Source: Lachnospiraceae bacterium (lineage in GTDB: Bacteria > Bacillota > Clostridia > Lachnospirales > Lachnospiraceae). Taken from it: 30,752 nucleotides of DNA. Shown here piece after piece: positions 16,406 through 23,676 of the stretch. The stretch lies in assembly GCA_009774375.1 (NCBI GenBank), contig VSNO01000032.1:1-30752 (forward strand), read 5' to 3'. How positions within the stretch are numbered: position 1 is the stretch's first letter; each line of letters opens with the position of its first letter. Both the position numbers and the translations under genes were made by a program. A model generated the notes under the pieces. That model ran no database searches, was not told the origin of the DNA, and worked only from the letters and a program-made list of their open reading frames with translations.

Positions 16406-16643
16406 GAGTATAGAATGTGAAGCTTAAGTCAAACTTAAATATGATGTGTTCTTTTTGTGAATTATTCAGACAGCACTTTTCTTTTTCCAGTTCAAAAGTG
16501 TCAAACACGAAACGTATTCCCCAAGAAATCAGGGTGGATAGGTTATTTTTGAACAGTTCCTTAGACTGTAATGTTGTTATACAGTACGAATGATAAGCTG
16601 AAGGAACAGCATTGACATGTTTTCAAGGAAAGGAATTGACATT
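16403..16643 (+). repeat. Intergenic segment with several short inverted repeats
   Basis: This stretch between the polymerase remnant and the recombinase holds no gene. It has TTAAGT-CAA-ACTTAA (16424-16438) and CACTTTT...AAAAGTG (16474-16500). It also has a nested set: GTTCCTT (16556-16562) with AAGGAAC (16601-16607), enclosing ACTGTA (16565-16570) with TACAGT (16580-16585). The octamer ATTGACAT occurs at 16611-16618 and again at 16635-16642, just before the recombinase ATG. Arms this short can arise by chance, but dyads next to a tyrosine recombinase gene are where its own core or arm sites would be. Confidence 0.4.
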
Positions 16644-17243
16644 ATGAGCACAACAGAACCGATCAGAGACATACAGAAATTACTGGACTTCAAGAACTAC
16701 TATCTGAATGTAAAACCAAACCTGCGCAATTACACGATCATCATCTTAGGGCTGAACACCGCCCTGCGCATCAGCGATATTCTGAATCTGACCTGTGATG
16801 ACATCTATCTGGACGGCTATGTCCGGGAACACATCACTGTCCGGGAGCAGAAGACCGGCAAGGAAAACCGCATCCTGTTAAACCGCGAGGCGAAGAGCGC
16901 ACTCGCAAATTACCGCAGGGAACTGGTCAAAACAGAACTGTACAGGAGCGGAAACCCCTATCTCTTCCCGAGTCCGCGGAAAGCCTATGCTCCGGTATCG
17001 CGCTCGCAGGTGTACCGCATGATCACCGCCGCCGCGGAGGCGGTCGGCATCGAGGGGCATATCAGCTGCCACTCCCTGCGCAAGACCTTCGGCTACCACG
17101 CGTGGAAACAGGGCAGCGACCCAGTCGTGATCATGGTCATCTTCAACCACTCCTCAAAAACAGCAGATAAAAATATTTTTGAAAAAATCAAAAAAAGGGC
17201 TAAAGTTTTGAAAACACCCCACCGATATATAAGGTGTAAGTAA
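16644..17243 (+). pseudogene. Tyrosine recombinase (XerC/D-like), C terminus lost
   Basis: The 199-residue product starts MSTTEPIRDIQKLLDFKNYY and follows a compact integrase family. The catalytic set is visible: Arg42 in TALRISDIL, Lys73 in KTGKENR, His143 and Arg146 in CHSLRKTFGYHAWKQG, and His169 in FNHSS. The active tyrosine should lie nine residues after His169, but the sequence diverges after Ser171 (base 17157) and residue 178 is Ile. The tail is Lys-rich and coincides with a sigma-28-like promoter, so it looks like fused non-coding DNA. The AAGGAAAGG ribosome site lies upstream; an ATG at 16617 would add nine residues. Without the tyrosine, strand cleavage is not expected. Intact relatives have roughly 180-200 residues ending shortly after RYLGI. 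Confidence 0.7.
17201..17229 (+). promoter_or_regulatory. Sigma-28 (SigD/FliA)-like promoter
   Basis: TAAAGTTT (17201-17208) and CCGATATA (17222-17229) match the motility sigma consensus TAAA-N(14-16)-gCCGATAt, with 16 bases between TAAA and ACCGATAT. Such promoters usually drive flagellin and late motility genes. Here it lies inside the altered 3' end of the recombinase and faces a hairpin terminator only about 13 bases later, with no gene between. It is probably an orphan promoter left by rearrangement. Confidence 0.55.
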
Positions 17244-17281
17244 AGAGATGCAACAATTTACACAAATTGTTGCATCTCTTT
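17242..17281. terminator. Perfect hairpin terminator, usable from both sides
   Basis: Two perfect 18-base arms (17242-17259 and 17264-17281) pair around the loop ACAC. On the plus strand the stem ends in CTCTTTTATTAT; on the minus strand it is followed by ACTTACACC after an arm that itself ends in TCTTT. It lies 47 bases beyond the stop of the minus-strand AAA/nuclease gene and can serve both directions. Confidence 0.8.
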
Positions 17282-17328
17282 TATTATATCCCATATCCGC
17301 ATTTTGATAACATACAGAATCTTAAAAC

Positions 17329-18915
17329 CTACATATGGTCCACTTTCTCCATCTTCTGGATCACACAGCTGCGCAGTTTATCCCTGTTTTCTTTATAATA
17401 ATTGATGCCGACAAGCAGAATTTCTCCGCTGTAGCCCTCCAGCGCCTGCGTGTAGTGTCTGTTCCTGATCTGCTGCAGGGCTGTTTCCGCCGTCCTGTCG
17501 TACTTCAGTTCTACGACAAGCGCAGGCTTATCCGTGTGCGGCAGTGGAAGGAACACGATGTCCGCAAAGCCTTTTCCTGACGGAAATTCCCGTATCATTT
17601 TATAGTCTTTTCTCGCGCTGTAATATGCAAGCCCGATTCCACAGGCAAGTGAATTCTCATCATTGTAAGTCAGTATGGAAGACACTTCTGTGTGCGCCCT
17701 GTCAAGCGCTTCGGCGACGCTCTGGGCATCGCCGTTTATCGTGTCCGCAAGAAGTTTCTCAGATGCCTTTAACACACGCATGACTTCAGGCCATCCGCCG
17801 ACGCTCATTGCATTCTCGAACTCCTCTATAATCTCCTTATTGGGAATGAACGTTTCCTTTTTCTCTGCGTCATATGCGAGATACCCCAGGTGGATCAGCA
17901 GCGTGAGCACATCATCTTTTGTCTCAAAGGTGCGCATATCATTTTTAAAACTGCGCGTATTTACCGCAATGCGCCCGCCGCCCAGCATATGCACAATATC
18001 AGACCGAAGCCCGTTAAAATCCATGTCCATATATATTTTCAGCGCATCGTAAACCTCCGTGGATGTCCAGTAATTGGAAAATTTGTGGCGGCGCATCGCT
18101 TCCACCACGGACTTCGGATTGTATATATGTTGATATTTCGCAAAAAAATATCCGTCATACCAGTTTCCTGTCTCTGTAAAATCCATATCAAACTGCGCGC
18201 ACAGCTCCTGCACCTCGTCCTCGGTAAATCCCGTATATTCTTCAAATACATCCTGGTCTGTCATGGAATATTCCGCAAACATATTTAATGCAGAGTGCAG
18301 TCCATACTTCTTTACAGGCAGGATCCCCGTCATGTAGGCGAGCGCTACATAGGGCTGGTCCTTTAACAGATCCCGCAGAAAATCCAGATACTGCTTCTGC
18401 TGTGCCTCGGACTCCTGCCGTTCGCGCATCACACAGTCCCACTCATCAACCAGGAAGATAAACTCCCTGCCTGTCCCGCTATAAATCTGCTCCAGCACAG
18501 TGGCAAGGTTTGTTTCCTCCTCGGAAAACAACTCCCCATAAACTTTACGGATATCTGCAACCACAACCCGCTCCAGATATTCTGTCACTTCCTGCTTCTT
18601 TGCACGGATCAGGAACTGCTGCATATTCAGATAAATCACATCATACTGATTCAGGTACTCCTCAAATGTACTCACACGCTCTATCTCTTTTCCCCGGAAT
18701 AAATCGCGCGAATCGCAGCCGCAGCTGTAATAAGCCGCGAGCATTTCAAGCGCCATAGACTTTCCAAAACGCCGCGGCCTGCTGACACAGATAAATTTTT
18801 GTCGTGTGTTCATATAATTGTTTGTGTGTGCGATCAGCCCCGTCTTATCCACATAGATCTCAGAACGGATCGATTCCCAAAAACCTTTATTGCCCGGATT
18901 CAGATAAATGCCCAT
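17329..18915 (-). CDS. AAA-ATPase-like / PD-(D/E)XK nuclease-domain protein (full length)
   Basis: The 528-residue protein opens MGIYLNPGNKGF...IYVDKTG, the hallmark of the AAA-ATPase_like family. Walker A is RPRRFGKS (46-53) and Walker B is IFLVDEWD (153-160). A sensor region TGILPVKKYG (196-205) and a helical lid (about 210-305) follow. The C-terminal PD-(D/E)XK fold shows Asp452 in GFADIVF, Glu469-x-Lys471 in VVELKYD, and the trailing QIRNRHY helix. The start at 18915 has GGGAGG seven bases upstream; longer frames lack this. The family is abundant in Clostridia and Bacteroidetes and its role is unproven. A defence, mobile-element or DNA-processing role is a hypothesis. It is the intact reference for the shortened copy at 29549. 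Confidence 0.9.
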   Translation of the reverse strand: MGIYLNPGNKGFWESIRSEIYVDKTGLIAHTNNYMNTRQKFICVSRPRRFGKSMALEMLAAYYSCGCDSRDLFRGKEIERVSTFEEYLNQYDVIYLNMQQFLIRAKKQEVTEYLERVVVADIRKVYGELFSEEETNLATVLEQIYSGTGREFIFLVDEWDCVMRERQESEAQQKQYLDFLRDLLKDQPYVALAYMTGILPVKKYGLHSALNMFAEYSMTDQDVFEEYTGFTEDEVQELCAQFDMDFTETGNWYDGYFFAKYQHIYNPKSVVEAMRRHKFSNYWTSTEVYDALKIYMDMDFNGLRSDIVHMLGGGRIAVNTRSFKNDMRTFETKDDVLTLLIHLGYLAYDAEKKETFIPNKEIIEEFENAMSVGGWPEVMRVLKASEKLLADTINGDAQSVAEALDRAHTEVSSILTYNDENSLACGIGLAYYSARKDYKMIREFPSGKGFADIVFLPLPHTDKPALVVELKYDRTAETALQQIRNRHYTQALEGYSGEILLVGINYYKENRDKLRSCVIQKMEKVDHM

Positions 18916-18946
18916 GGCAGTACCTCCCATTTTTTCATCTGATTTT

Positions 18947-18975
18947 ATTATATGGGAAATCTGACCTCTTAGCAA
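18947..18975 (-). promoter_or_regulatory. Sigma-A promoter of the AAA/nuclease gene
   Basis: On the minus strand TTGCTA (18975-18970) and TATAAT (18952-18947) are 17 bases apart. The leader to the ATG would be about 25 bases and includes the GGGAGG ribosome site. The gene is therefore a monocistronic unit with its own promoter. Confidence 0.75.
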
Positions 18976-19102
18976 GACAGCAAATATAATCAAAATGCTC
19001 GAACAAACTTTCTGTTATTATATTGGAATTCAAACTACCGTTTGGTATACTCGTTTCAGAACATACATTTATCCTTTCAAGTGCATGGCGCGCATCCATA
19101 AA

Positions 19103-19129
19103 GACAGCTCAGCCGACTGCTGAACTGTC
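19103..19129 (-). terminator. Hairpin overlapping the stop of the amidase-deacetylase gene
   Basis: Eleven-base arms (19103-19113 and 19119-19129) pair with one G-T wobble around CGACT. On the minus strand the stem is followed by TTTATGG, a poor T-tract. It overlaps the last codons and stop at 19109, so it is a moderate terminator candidate. Confidence 0.5.
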
Positions 19130-20557
19130 CTTAAAATGGATCGGCTCAACGTCCACGCTGAGCGGCAGCATCTCATACTCCGGGAATCTGTCGAGCAGAT
19201 CTTCCAGGATCTCTCCTGTATTATGTACGACGTCGTGCGCGAGGAGGATCACCTTTTTGCGTCCCAGTGTCGTCTGGACACCGTTGGCGATCAGCTGCGT
19301 GGGTTCCACGCCTGCCGCCGCGTCCTCGAGGCTCGCATTCCAGTCATAGTAGATATAGCCCCGTCTCGTCATCTCTTTTATGATCTCTGCATACACCTTA
19401 TCATTATAGCTGTTGATGCTGCCGCCCGGGAAGCGGAACAGCACTGCCTCCACGCCAGTCGCTTCGCGGACAGCCCTGCGTGCACGCTCAAAATCTTCCA
19501 GAAAGCTCTCCGCGCTCCGGTACAGGTCTTCATAGTCATGCGTATAGCAGTGGATCCCTATGGCATGTCCCTCCGCCGCGATCCTGCGTGCGATCTCCGG
19601 ATGCTTCTCCACATTCTCCCCGACGAGGAAAAACGTCGCCTTGATATTTCTCTCCTTGAGGATATCCAGCACCTTCGATGTATTTTCTGACGGCCCGTCG
19701 TCAAAGGTCAGGTACATCGTCTTGGGATGAAAATAATACTCGATCCCCTGCACGATGCCCGATGCGATCTTCTCCTGATACTCCTGCGATGCCAGTTTGG
19801 TGCGCTCCTCCTTATTGCTCAGGAATCCGGTCTCGATCAGGCACGCCGGCATCCGTGTGCTGCCTGTCACGTGAAAATCCGCGTCTGACCGGACTTCCCG
19901 CTCCACCGCCCCCGTGCTCCGCGCAGTCTGCTGGGAGACCAGCAGCGCCAGACGCCTGCTGTCGCGCTGTGCGTCCGCCCCGTCATACCACACTTCCATG
20001 CCTTTGACGCTCCGCACCTCCGACGAATTCTGGTGAATGCTGACGTAGATATCTGCGCTGATGTCATTGGCATTTTTCACCCGGTCCTCCTTTGCGACGT
20101 AGGTGTCCACGCTGCGCGACATGACGACTTCATATCCCAATGCCTCAAGCTTGTCCTGAACCAGTCCGGCGATGGACAGGTTGATATTCTTTTCAATGAT
20201 ATCTCCCTCAAAGCATCCGCCGTCATTTCCGCCGTGACCGGCATCGACAAACACCACAGGTGCCGTCCTGGACGGCACCTCCACCTGCTTTGCCGCCAGT
20301 TCCTGTATCGTCTGCTCCGTCTTTTCCGACAGGTCGATCTCGATGACCTCAGGCTCATCCTTTCCCCATTCTCCCGCCCTGCCCGGCGTCGCCCAGACTT
20401 CGATCGGCAATACCCTGTCCGACAGCAAAAGGGCCAGCACAGCCACCCCCGCGACCAGCACAGCAGCGAATGCCACCCTGCGCATCCGCCTCCTGCTCCT
20501 TCTCCTCCGCTCACAATATTCTGAATATCTCCGTCCAAATGACTGTCCCTCATACAT
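19109..20557 (-). CDS. Bifunctional N-acetylmuramoyl-L-alanine amidase / NodB-type deacetylase
   Basis: The 482-residue protein has a very basic cytoplasmic start (RRRRSRRRMRR), one membrane helix (about 28-46) and a linker. An Amidase_3 domain (about 100-277) follows, with zinc ligands His108 (VDAGHGG), Glu122 and His175 (SIHQNSS) and catalytic Glu242 (LIETGFLSN). A NodB polysaccharide deacetylase domain (about 280-470) comes next. It has TFDDGP (Asp286, Asp287), HCYTH (His336, His340), RFPGG (375-379), DWN (Asp405) and LLAHD (His441). All catalytic residues of both enzymes are present. It should cleave the glycan-stem peptide bond and deacetylate the glycan, anchored on the outer membrane face. 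The ATG at 20557 has GAGGAGG about 10 bases upstream. Three WalR-box-like repeats lie about 170 bases upstream. Confidence 0.93.
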   Translation of the reverse strand: MYEGQSFGRRYSEYCERRRRSRRRMRRVAFAAVLVAGVAVLALLLSDRVLPIEVWATPGRAGEWGKDEPEVIEIDLSEKTEQTIQELAAKQVEVPSRTAPVVFVDAGHGGNDGGCFEGDIIEKNINLSIAGLVQDKLEALGYEVVMSRSVDTYVAKEDRVKNANDISADIYVSIHQNSSEVRSVKGMEVWYDGADAQRDSRRLALLVSQQTARSTGAVEREVRSDADFHVTGSTRMPACLIETGFLSNKEERTKLASQEYQEKIASGIVQGIEYYFHPKTMYLTFDDGPSENTSKVLDILKERNIKATFFLVGENVEKHPEIARRIAAEGHAIGIHCYTHDYEDLYRSAESFLEDFERARRAVREATGVEAVLFRFPGGSINSYNDKVYAEIIKEMTRRGYIYYDWNASLEDAAAGVEPTQLIANGVQTTLGRKKVILLAHDVVHNTGEILEDLLDRFPEYEMLPLSVDVEPIHFKDSSAVG

Positions 20558-20699
20558 TGCCAGATACCCTCCTCTTTCGTCCTGCAATATGCCTGAAAAA
20601 TTCTCCGGAACTGTTCAGAGAGAACCGTTCCCCGTTCATCATAGCTCTATTGTAAAAGAGGGGTGCATCAGAATATCATCATTTTTGTATCAAAGTACC

Positions 20700-20753
20700 A
20701 TCATATTTGCATCAGATTTGCATACTTTACGGAGTTGTTACAGCTTTTTTACA
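20700..20753 (-). promoter_or_regulatory. Three TGTAA-type direct repeats (WalR-box-like) and possible -10 before the amidase gene
   Basis: On the minus strand TGTAAA, TGTAAC and CGTAAA begin at 20753, 20742 and 20731, exactly 11 bases apart. This is TGTWAH-N5-TGTWAH, the published WalR (YycF) consensus, plus a third half-site. A TATGAT at 20705-20700 could be the -10, with only a poor -35 touching the last repeat, as expected of an activated promoter. WalR controls peptidoglycan hydrolases in other Firmicutes, and the next gene is one. Confidence 0.6.
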
Positions 20754-20782
20754 AACCGGCTTCATACTTCTCAAAGTGCCGG

Positions 20783-21613
20783 TTAGGATATTTTCAAAAA
20801 TATCTCATTGATCCCTTCATAGTATCCGACCGTGACGATCGTCCTGCCATCTCCCATCCCTGAAAAGACATATTTCCTGAAATACGGCGTCGTCTCCAGC
20901 AGGGGATTGTCCGATTCATACGCGGTCGGTGCGTCCAGTCCCATGTAATCCGCCCACGCCCCGATGATGGCGTCCGTGTCAATATCCCGCCACAGCAGCG
21001 GCGTCCGCGCATAAAACTCATAGATCCTGCCGTCGTCCGCATCAATATAGGCATCGATCAGCCTGTTCTCCTTATCCGCATTTTTCTGGCTGTTGGACAG
21101 CTCCAGCTTCCAGACTGCGACATTGTTGCGCGGCTCCAGCACATCGATCGCGGAGTACAGCGTCGCATTGTAGGAAGACGCGCTCACATCGCTGACTTCC
21201 TGCGGCAGGATATTCAGTTCCTTTAATGCCGCCAGCCCTTCATTGCAGGTCGCGTAGATCTGCTCATCCGTGATCTCCTTGCCTGACGGTCCATTGTACT
21301 TGCGCACGAACGCATATGAAGCGTCCAGATTCTCATAGTCAAGGCTCGCATTTCCGGCGTAAAAGGTCAGCGCGTTCTGGTCGCTCTCCGAGTGAACCTG
21401 ATTTCCGATACATCTGGACAGGATATAAAGCTTTTCATTTGCATTCATCTGGTAACGGTAGCCCTCCCCTGCCTCCACCACCAGCTCGACGTGCGGCTCG
21501 TTCAGGATTCCTTTGTCCTTGTACTTGGCGAGTGTCTCCGGCCCCCATATGGAGACTGCGATCACGAGCGCTACCGCCAGAAAAACTGCAAAATACCGTG
21601 CTTTTGCTCTCAT
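20783..21613 (-). CDS. Membrane-anchored accessory protein of the two-component system, function unknown
   Basis: The 276-residue protein has a single N-terminal membrane helix (about 7-24) and a soluble extracytoplasmic part with no cysteine pair or enzyme motif. ENRLIDAYIDADDGRIYEFYARTP resembles the strand-turn of PepSY/YycI-like modules. It overlaps the histidine kinase stop as ATGA and is last in the operon. Its size, single-helix topology and position after the kinase recall the YycH/YycI proteins that restrain WalK, but I see no decisive motif. A regulatory partner of the kinase is therefore an inference from context. Confidence 0.75.
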   Translation of the reverse strand: MRAKARYFAVFLAVALVIAVSIWGPETLAKYKDKGILNEPHVELVVEAGEGYRYQMNANEKLYILSRCIGNQVHSESDQNALTFYAGNASLDYENLDASYAFVRKYNGPSGKEITDEQIYATCNEGLAALKELNILPQEVSDVSASSYNATLYSAIDVLEPRNNVAVWKLELSNSQKNADKENRLIDAYIDADDGRIYEFYARTPLLWRDIDTDAIIGAWADYMGLDAPTAYESDNPLLETTPYFRKYVFSGMGDGRTIVTVGYYEGINEIFLKIS

Positions 21614-23013
21614 GTATTGTCCTCCAAAGTAAATCCGATGCAGGAACCTTTTCCCTGCTCGCTCTGTATCGTCAGCTCACTGTGATGGATCTTCAGGATC
21701 TCCTCGCACAGTGCAAGCCCGAGTCCCGCACCATTTTTGCTCCTCGAGCGGGATTTGTCGACCATGTAAAATGCCTTTGTGATCTTGCGTTGTTCCCGAA
21801 CCGGAATACCGATCCCCTCGTCCTCGACCTCAAACCGGTATCCGGTATCAAGCTTTCTGCCCCGGACCCGGATCGCGCTCCCCGCCTCCGACGCCTTGCA
21901 GGCATTGTCGATCAGATTGACGAGCACTGTCTTGATCAGGTTGACCTCCGCCCATACGACGCCGTCATCGTAGGTAAATTCAAACTGCATGCCGCGGTTC
22001 TCCTCCGCAAACATACTCCACAGATACTCAAAGATCTCCGCGGTGCGCACCTGGCTCAGATCCACATCCTCCTTCTTTGCCACGATGATATCCAGCAGGC
22101 GGAAGGACATTGCCTCGAGGCGTTTCCCCTCGGTATAGATATAATTGGCGGACAGGAAACTCTTCTCCTCGTCGAGCTTGCGGGAGCGCAGCAGATCCGC
22201 ATAACCGATGATCGCCGTGAGCGGTGTCTTGAGTTCATGGGCAAAGGCGCCCATAAACTCCTCCTTTGCCTCATTCTCCTCCTCCAGCTTCTCGATATTC
22301 TCCTCCAGCGCATTCGCCATATCATTAAAATCGCGCGTCAGCTGTCCCAGCTCATCGCTGCTCACCTGCCTTGCCCGGTATGCATAGTCCCCGTCTGCCA
22401 TCCTCCTTGTCGCCCTGGTGAGCAGCCGGATCGGTTTGGTCAGCAGGGAGGCGATCAGATGCATGATCCCCGTACCGATCAGCAGCATGGCCAGCGTCAC
22501 TTTCCGGTACAGTGAAAATCCCATCGCACGCTCCGTGAACACATCCGAGACATCCTTCATCGTTTCCAGGTACAGGATCCTGCCAAGCGAGTTGACAGAC
22601 GCGCAGGTGTGGACATAATAGCCGTCCGGCGTCTCGATGACGCGGTATGACTTGGTGTCCGTCCACGTCTGCTGCAGGAGCTGCTCGTCCGCGTCAAAGC
22701 CGTCGCTCGTGTGCAGGATCTCCTTCTGCTCATCGGCGATCCGGATCAGACGGCTCGTGCCGCGGCCGCCGCGCTCGAGCTGCGACGCGATCTCCTCCAC
22801 TGTGCTGTCGGGAAGCACGCTGTAGCGCGCCGGCACGTTCAGGACTGCCGTCTCGAAGGCAAAACCCAGGATGCTGCTCTCGTCAGCCGCCTGTCCGACC
22901 TCCCGCGCGAGCGAAGTCTCAAACACATAATTGACAAAATAAAATCCGCTGAATCCGAGCGCAAGCGCCATGACGACGATAGTCGACAGCAGTAATTTCA
23001 GTGATATTTTCAT
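21610..23013 (-). CDS. Two-component sensor histidine kinase with HAMP domain
   Basis: The 467-residue protein has a first membrane helix (about 7-29), an outside sensor of about 135 residues and a second helix (about 172-192). A HAMP domain follows (LTKPIRLLTRATRRMADGDY to about 240), then a short coiled coil. The H-box GAFAHELKTPLTAIIGYADLL puts the phosphorylated histidine at 259. The N-box is NLIDNACKASE (Asn370), the D-box DEGIGIP (398-404) and the G-box GAGLGLALCEEIL (428-440). It starts 3 bases after the regulator stop and overlaps the accessory gene as ATGA, so the three are coupled. Unlike classical WalK it lacks a PAS domain. The signal is unknown. Confidence 0.94.
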   Translation of the reverse strand: MKISLKLLLSTIVVMALALGFSGFYFVNYVFETSLAREVGQAADESSILGFAFETAVLNVPARYSVLPDSTVEEIASQLERGGRGTSRLIRIADEQKEILHTSDGFDADEQLLQQTWTDTKSYRVIETPDGYYVHTCASVNSLGRILYLETMKDVSDVFTERAMGFSLYRKVTLAMLLIGTGIMHLIASLLTKPIRLLTRATRRMADGDYAYRARQVSSDELGQLTRDFNDMANALEENIEKLEEENEAKEEFMGAFAHELKTPLTAIIGYADLLRSRKLDEEKSFLSANYIYTEGKRLEAMSFRLLDIIVAKKEDVDLSQVRTAEIFEYLWSMFAEENRGMQFEFTYDDGVVWAEVNLIKTVLVNLIDNACKASEAGSAIRVRGRKLDTGYRFEVEDEGIGIPVREQRKITKAFYMVDKSRSRSKNGAGLGLALCEEILKIHHSELTIQSEQGKGSCIGFTLEDNT

Positions 23014-23016
23014 GGT

Positions 23017-23676
23017 TTAATCCGATACCTCCAGGCGGTAACCCACTTTGTAGACCGCCACCAGACTATGCTCCCACCCAAGCTTTTTCCGCAGGCGCTG
23101 GACATGCAGGTCCAGCGTGCGGCTGTCGGCAAAATACTCGCCTTCCCACACCTTCTCATACAGCGTCTCACGGAACAGCGCCACATTTTTATTTTTCATA
23201 AAGAGCAGCAGCAGCCCGAATTCCTTGTTGGTCAGCTCGATCTGCTTCTTTCCCTTCATCACGCGGTGCGCCTCCACATCGACGGTCACATCCCCCGCAG
23301 TGAGACGCCGCTCCGTCTTGTTGTAACGCCGAAGGACCGCCTCGACGCGCGCGACCAGCTCCACCACGTCAAAAGGCTTTACGAGATAGTCGTCCGCCCC
23401 GAGCTTGAGTCCCTTTACCCGGTTCTTGACCTCGTATTTCGCGGTGATAAAGATCACCGGAATCCCCAGCGGACGTATGTACTCCATGACGTCGTACCCG
23501 TCGGCGCCGGGAAGCATGATATCTAGAAGGACCAGATCAAAAGATTCCTTCTCGATCAGGTCGATCGCCTTCAGCCCATCCTGCACCGCCGTGCAGTGAT
23601 ATCCCGCCGAAGACAGGTTTAAGTCGATCAGATCGCAGATCGGCTTTTCATCATCCACTATCAGTACTCTAATCAT
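23017..23676 (-). CDS. OmpR/PhoB-family response regulator (WalR-like)
   Basis: The 219-residue protein has a receiver with VLIVDDEKP, Asp52 in LLDIMLPGADG, Thr in FITAKYE and Lys in YLVKPFD. A winged-helix domain follows (about 125-217, RTLDLHVQRLRKKLG recognition helix). The VDDEKP and LLDIMLP forms are close to WalR/PhoP types. The ATG at 23676 has GGTGGA upstream and overlaps the stop of the FG-GAP-like gene by 8 bases. It probably acts with the kinase just downstream. TGTAA repeats upstream of the amidase-deacetylase gene 3 kb away are a plausible target, but the genome may also encode another WalR. Confidence 0.94.
   Translation of the reverse strand: MIRVLIVDDEKPICDLIDLNLSSAGYHCTAVQDGLKAIDLIEKESFDLVLLDIMLPGADGYDVMEYIRPLGIPVIFITAKYEVKNRVKGLKLGADDYLVKPFDVVELVARVEAVLRRYNKTERRLTAGDVTVDVEAHRVMKGKKQIELTNKEFGLLLLFMKNKNVALFRETLYEKVWEGEYFADSRTLDLHVQRLRKKLGWEHSLVAVYKVGYRLEVSD

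Noticed and set aside
20754..20784. AACCGGC / GCCGGTT inverted repeat as terminator of the accessory gene
   Set aside because: The stem is 7 bases with a 17-base loop and no T-run on the minus strand, so it was not called a terminator.
21316..22515. 399-codon plus-strand open frame
   Set aside because: It is antisense to the kinase and accessory genes, which both show clear domains, and it has no recognisable fold or start signal.
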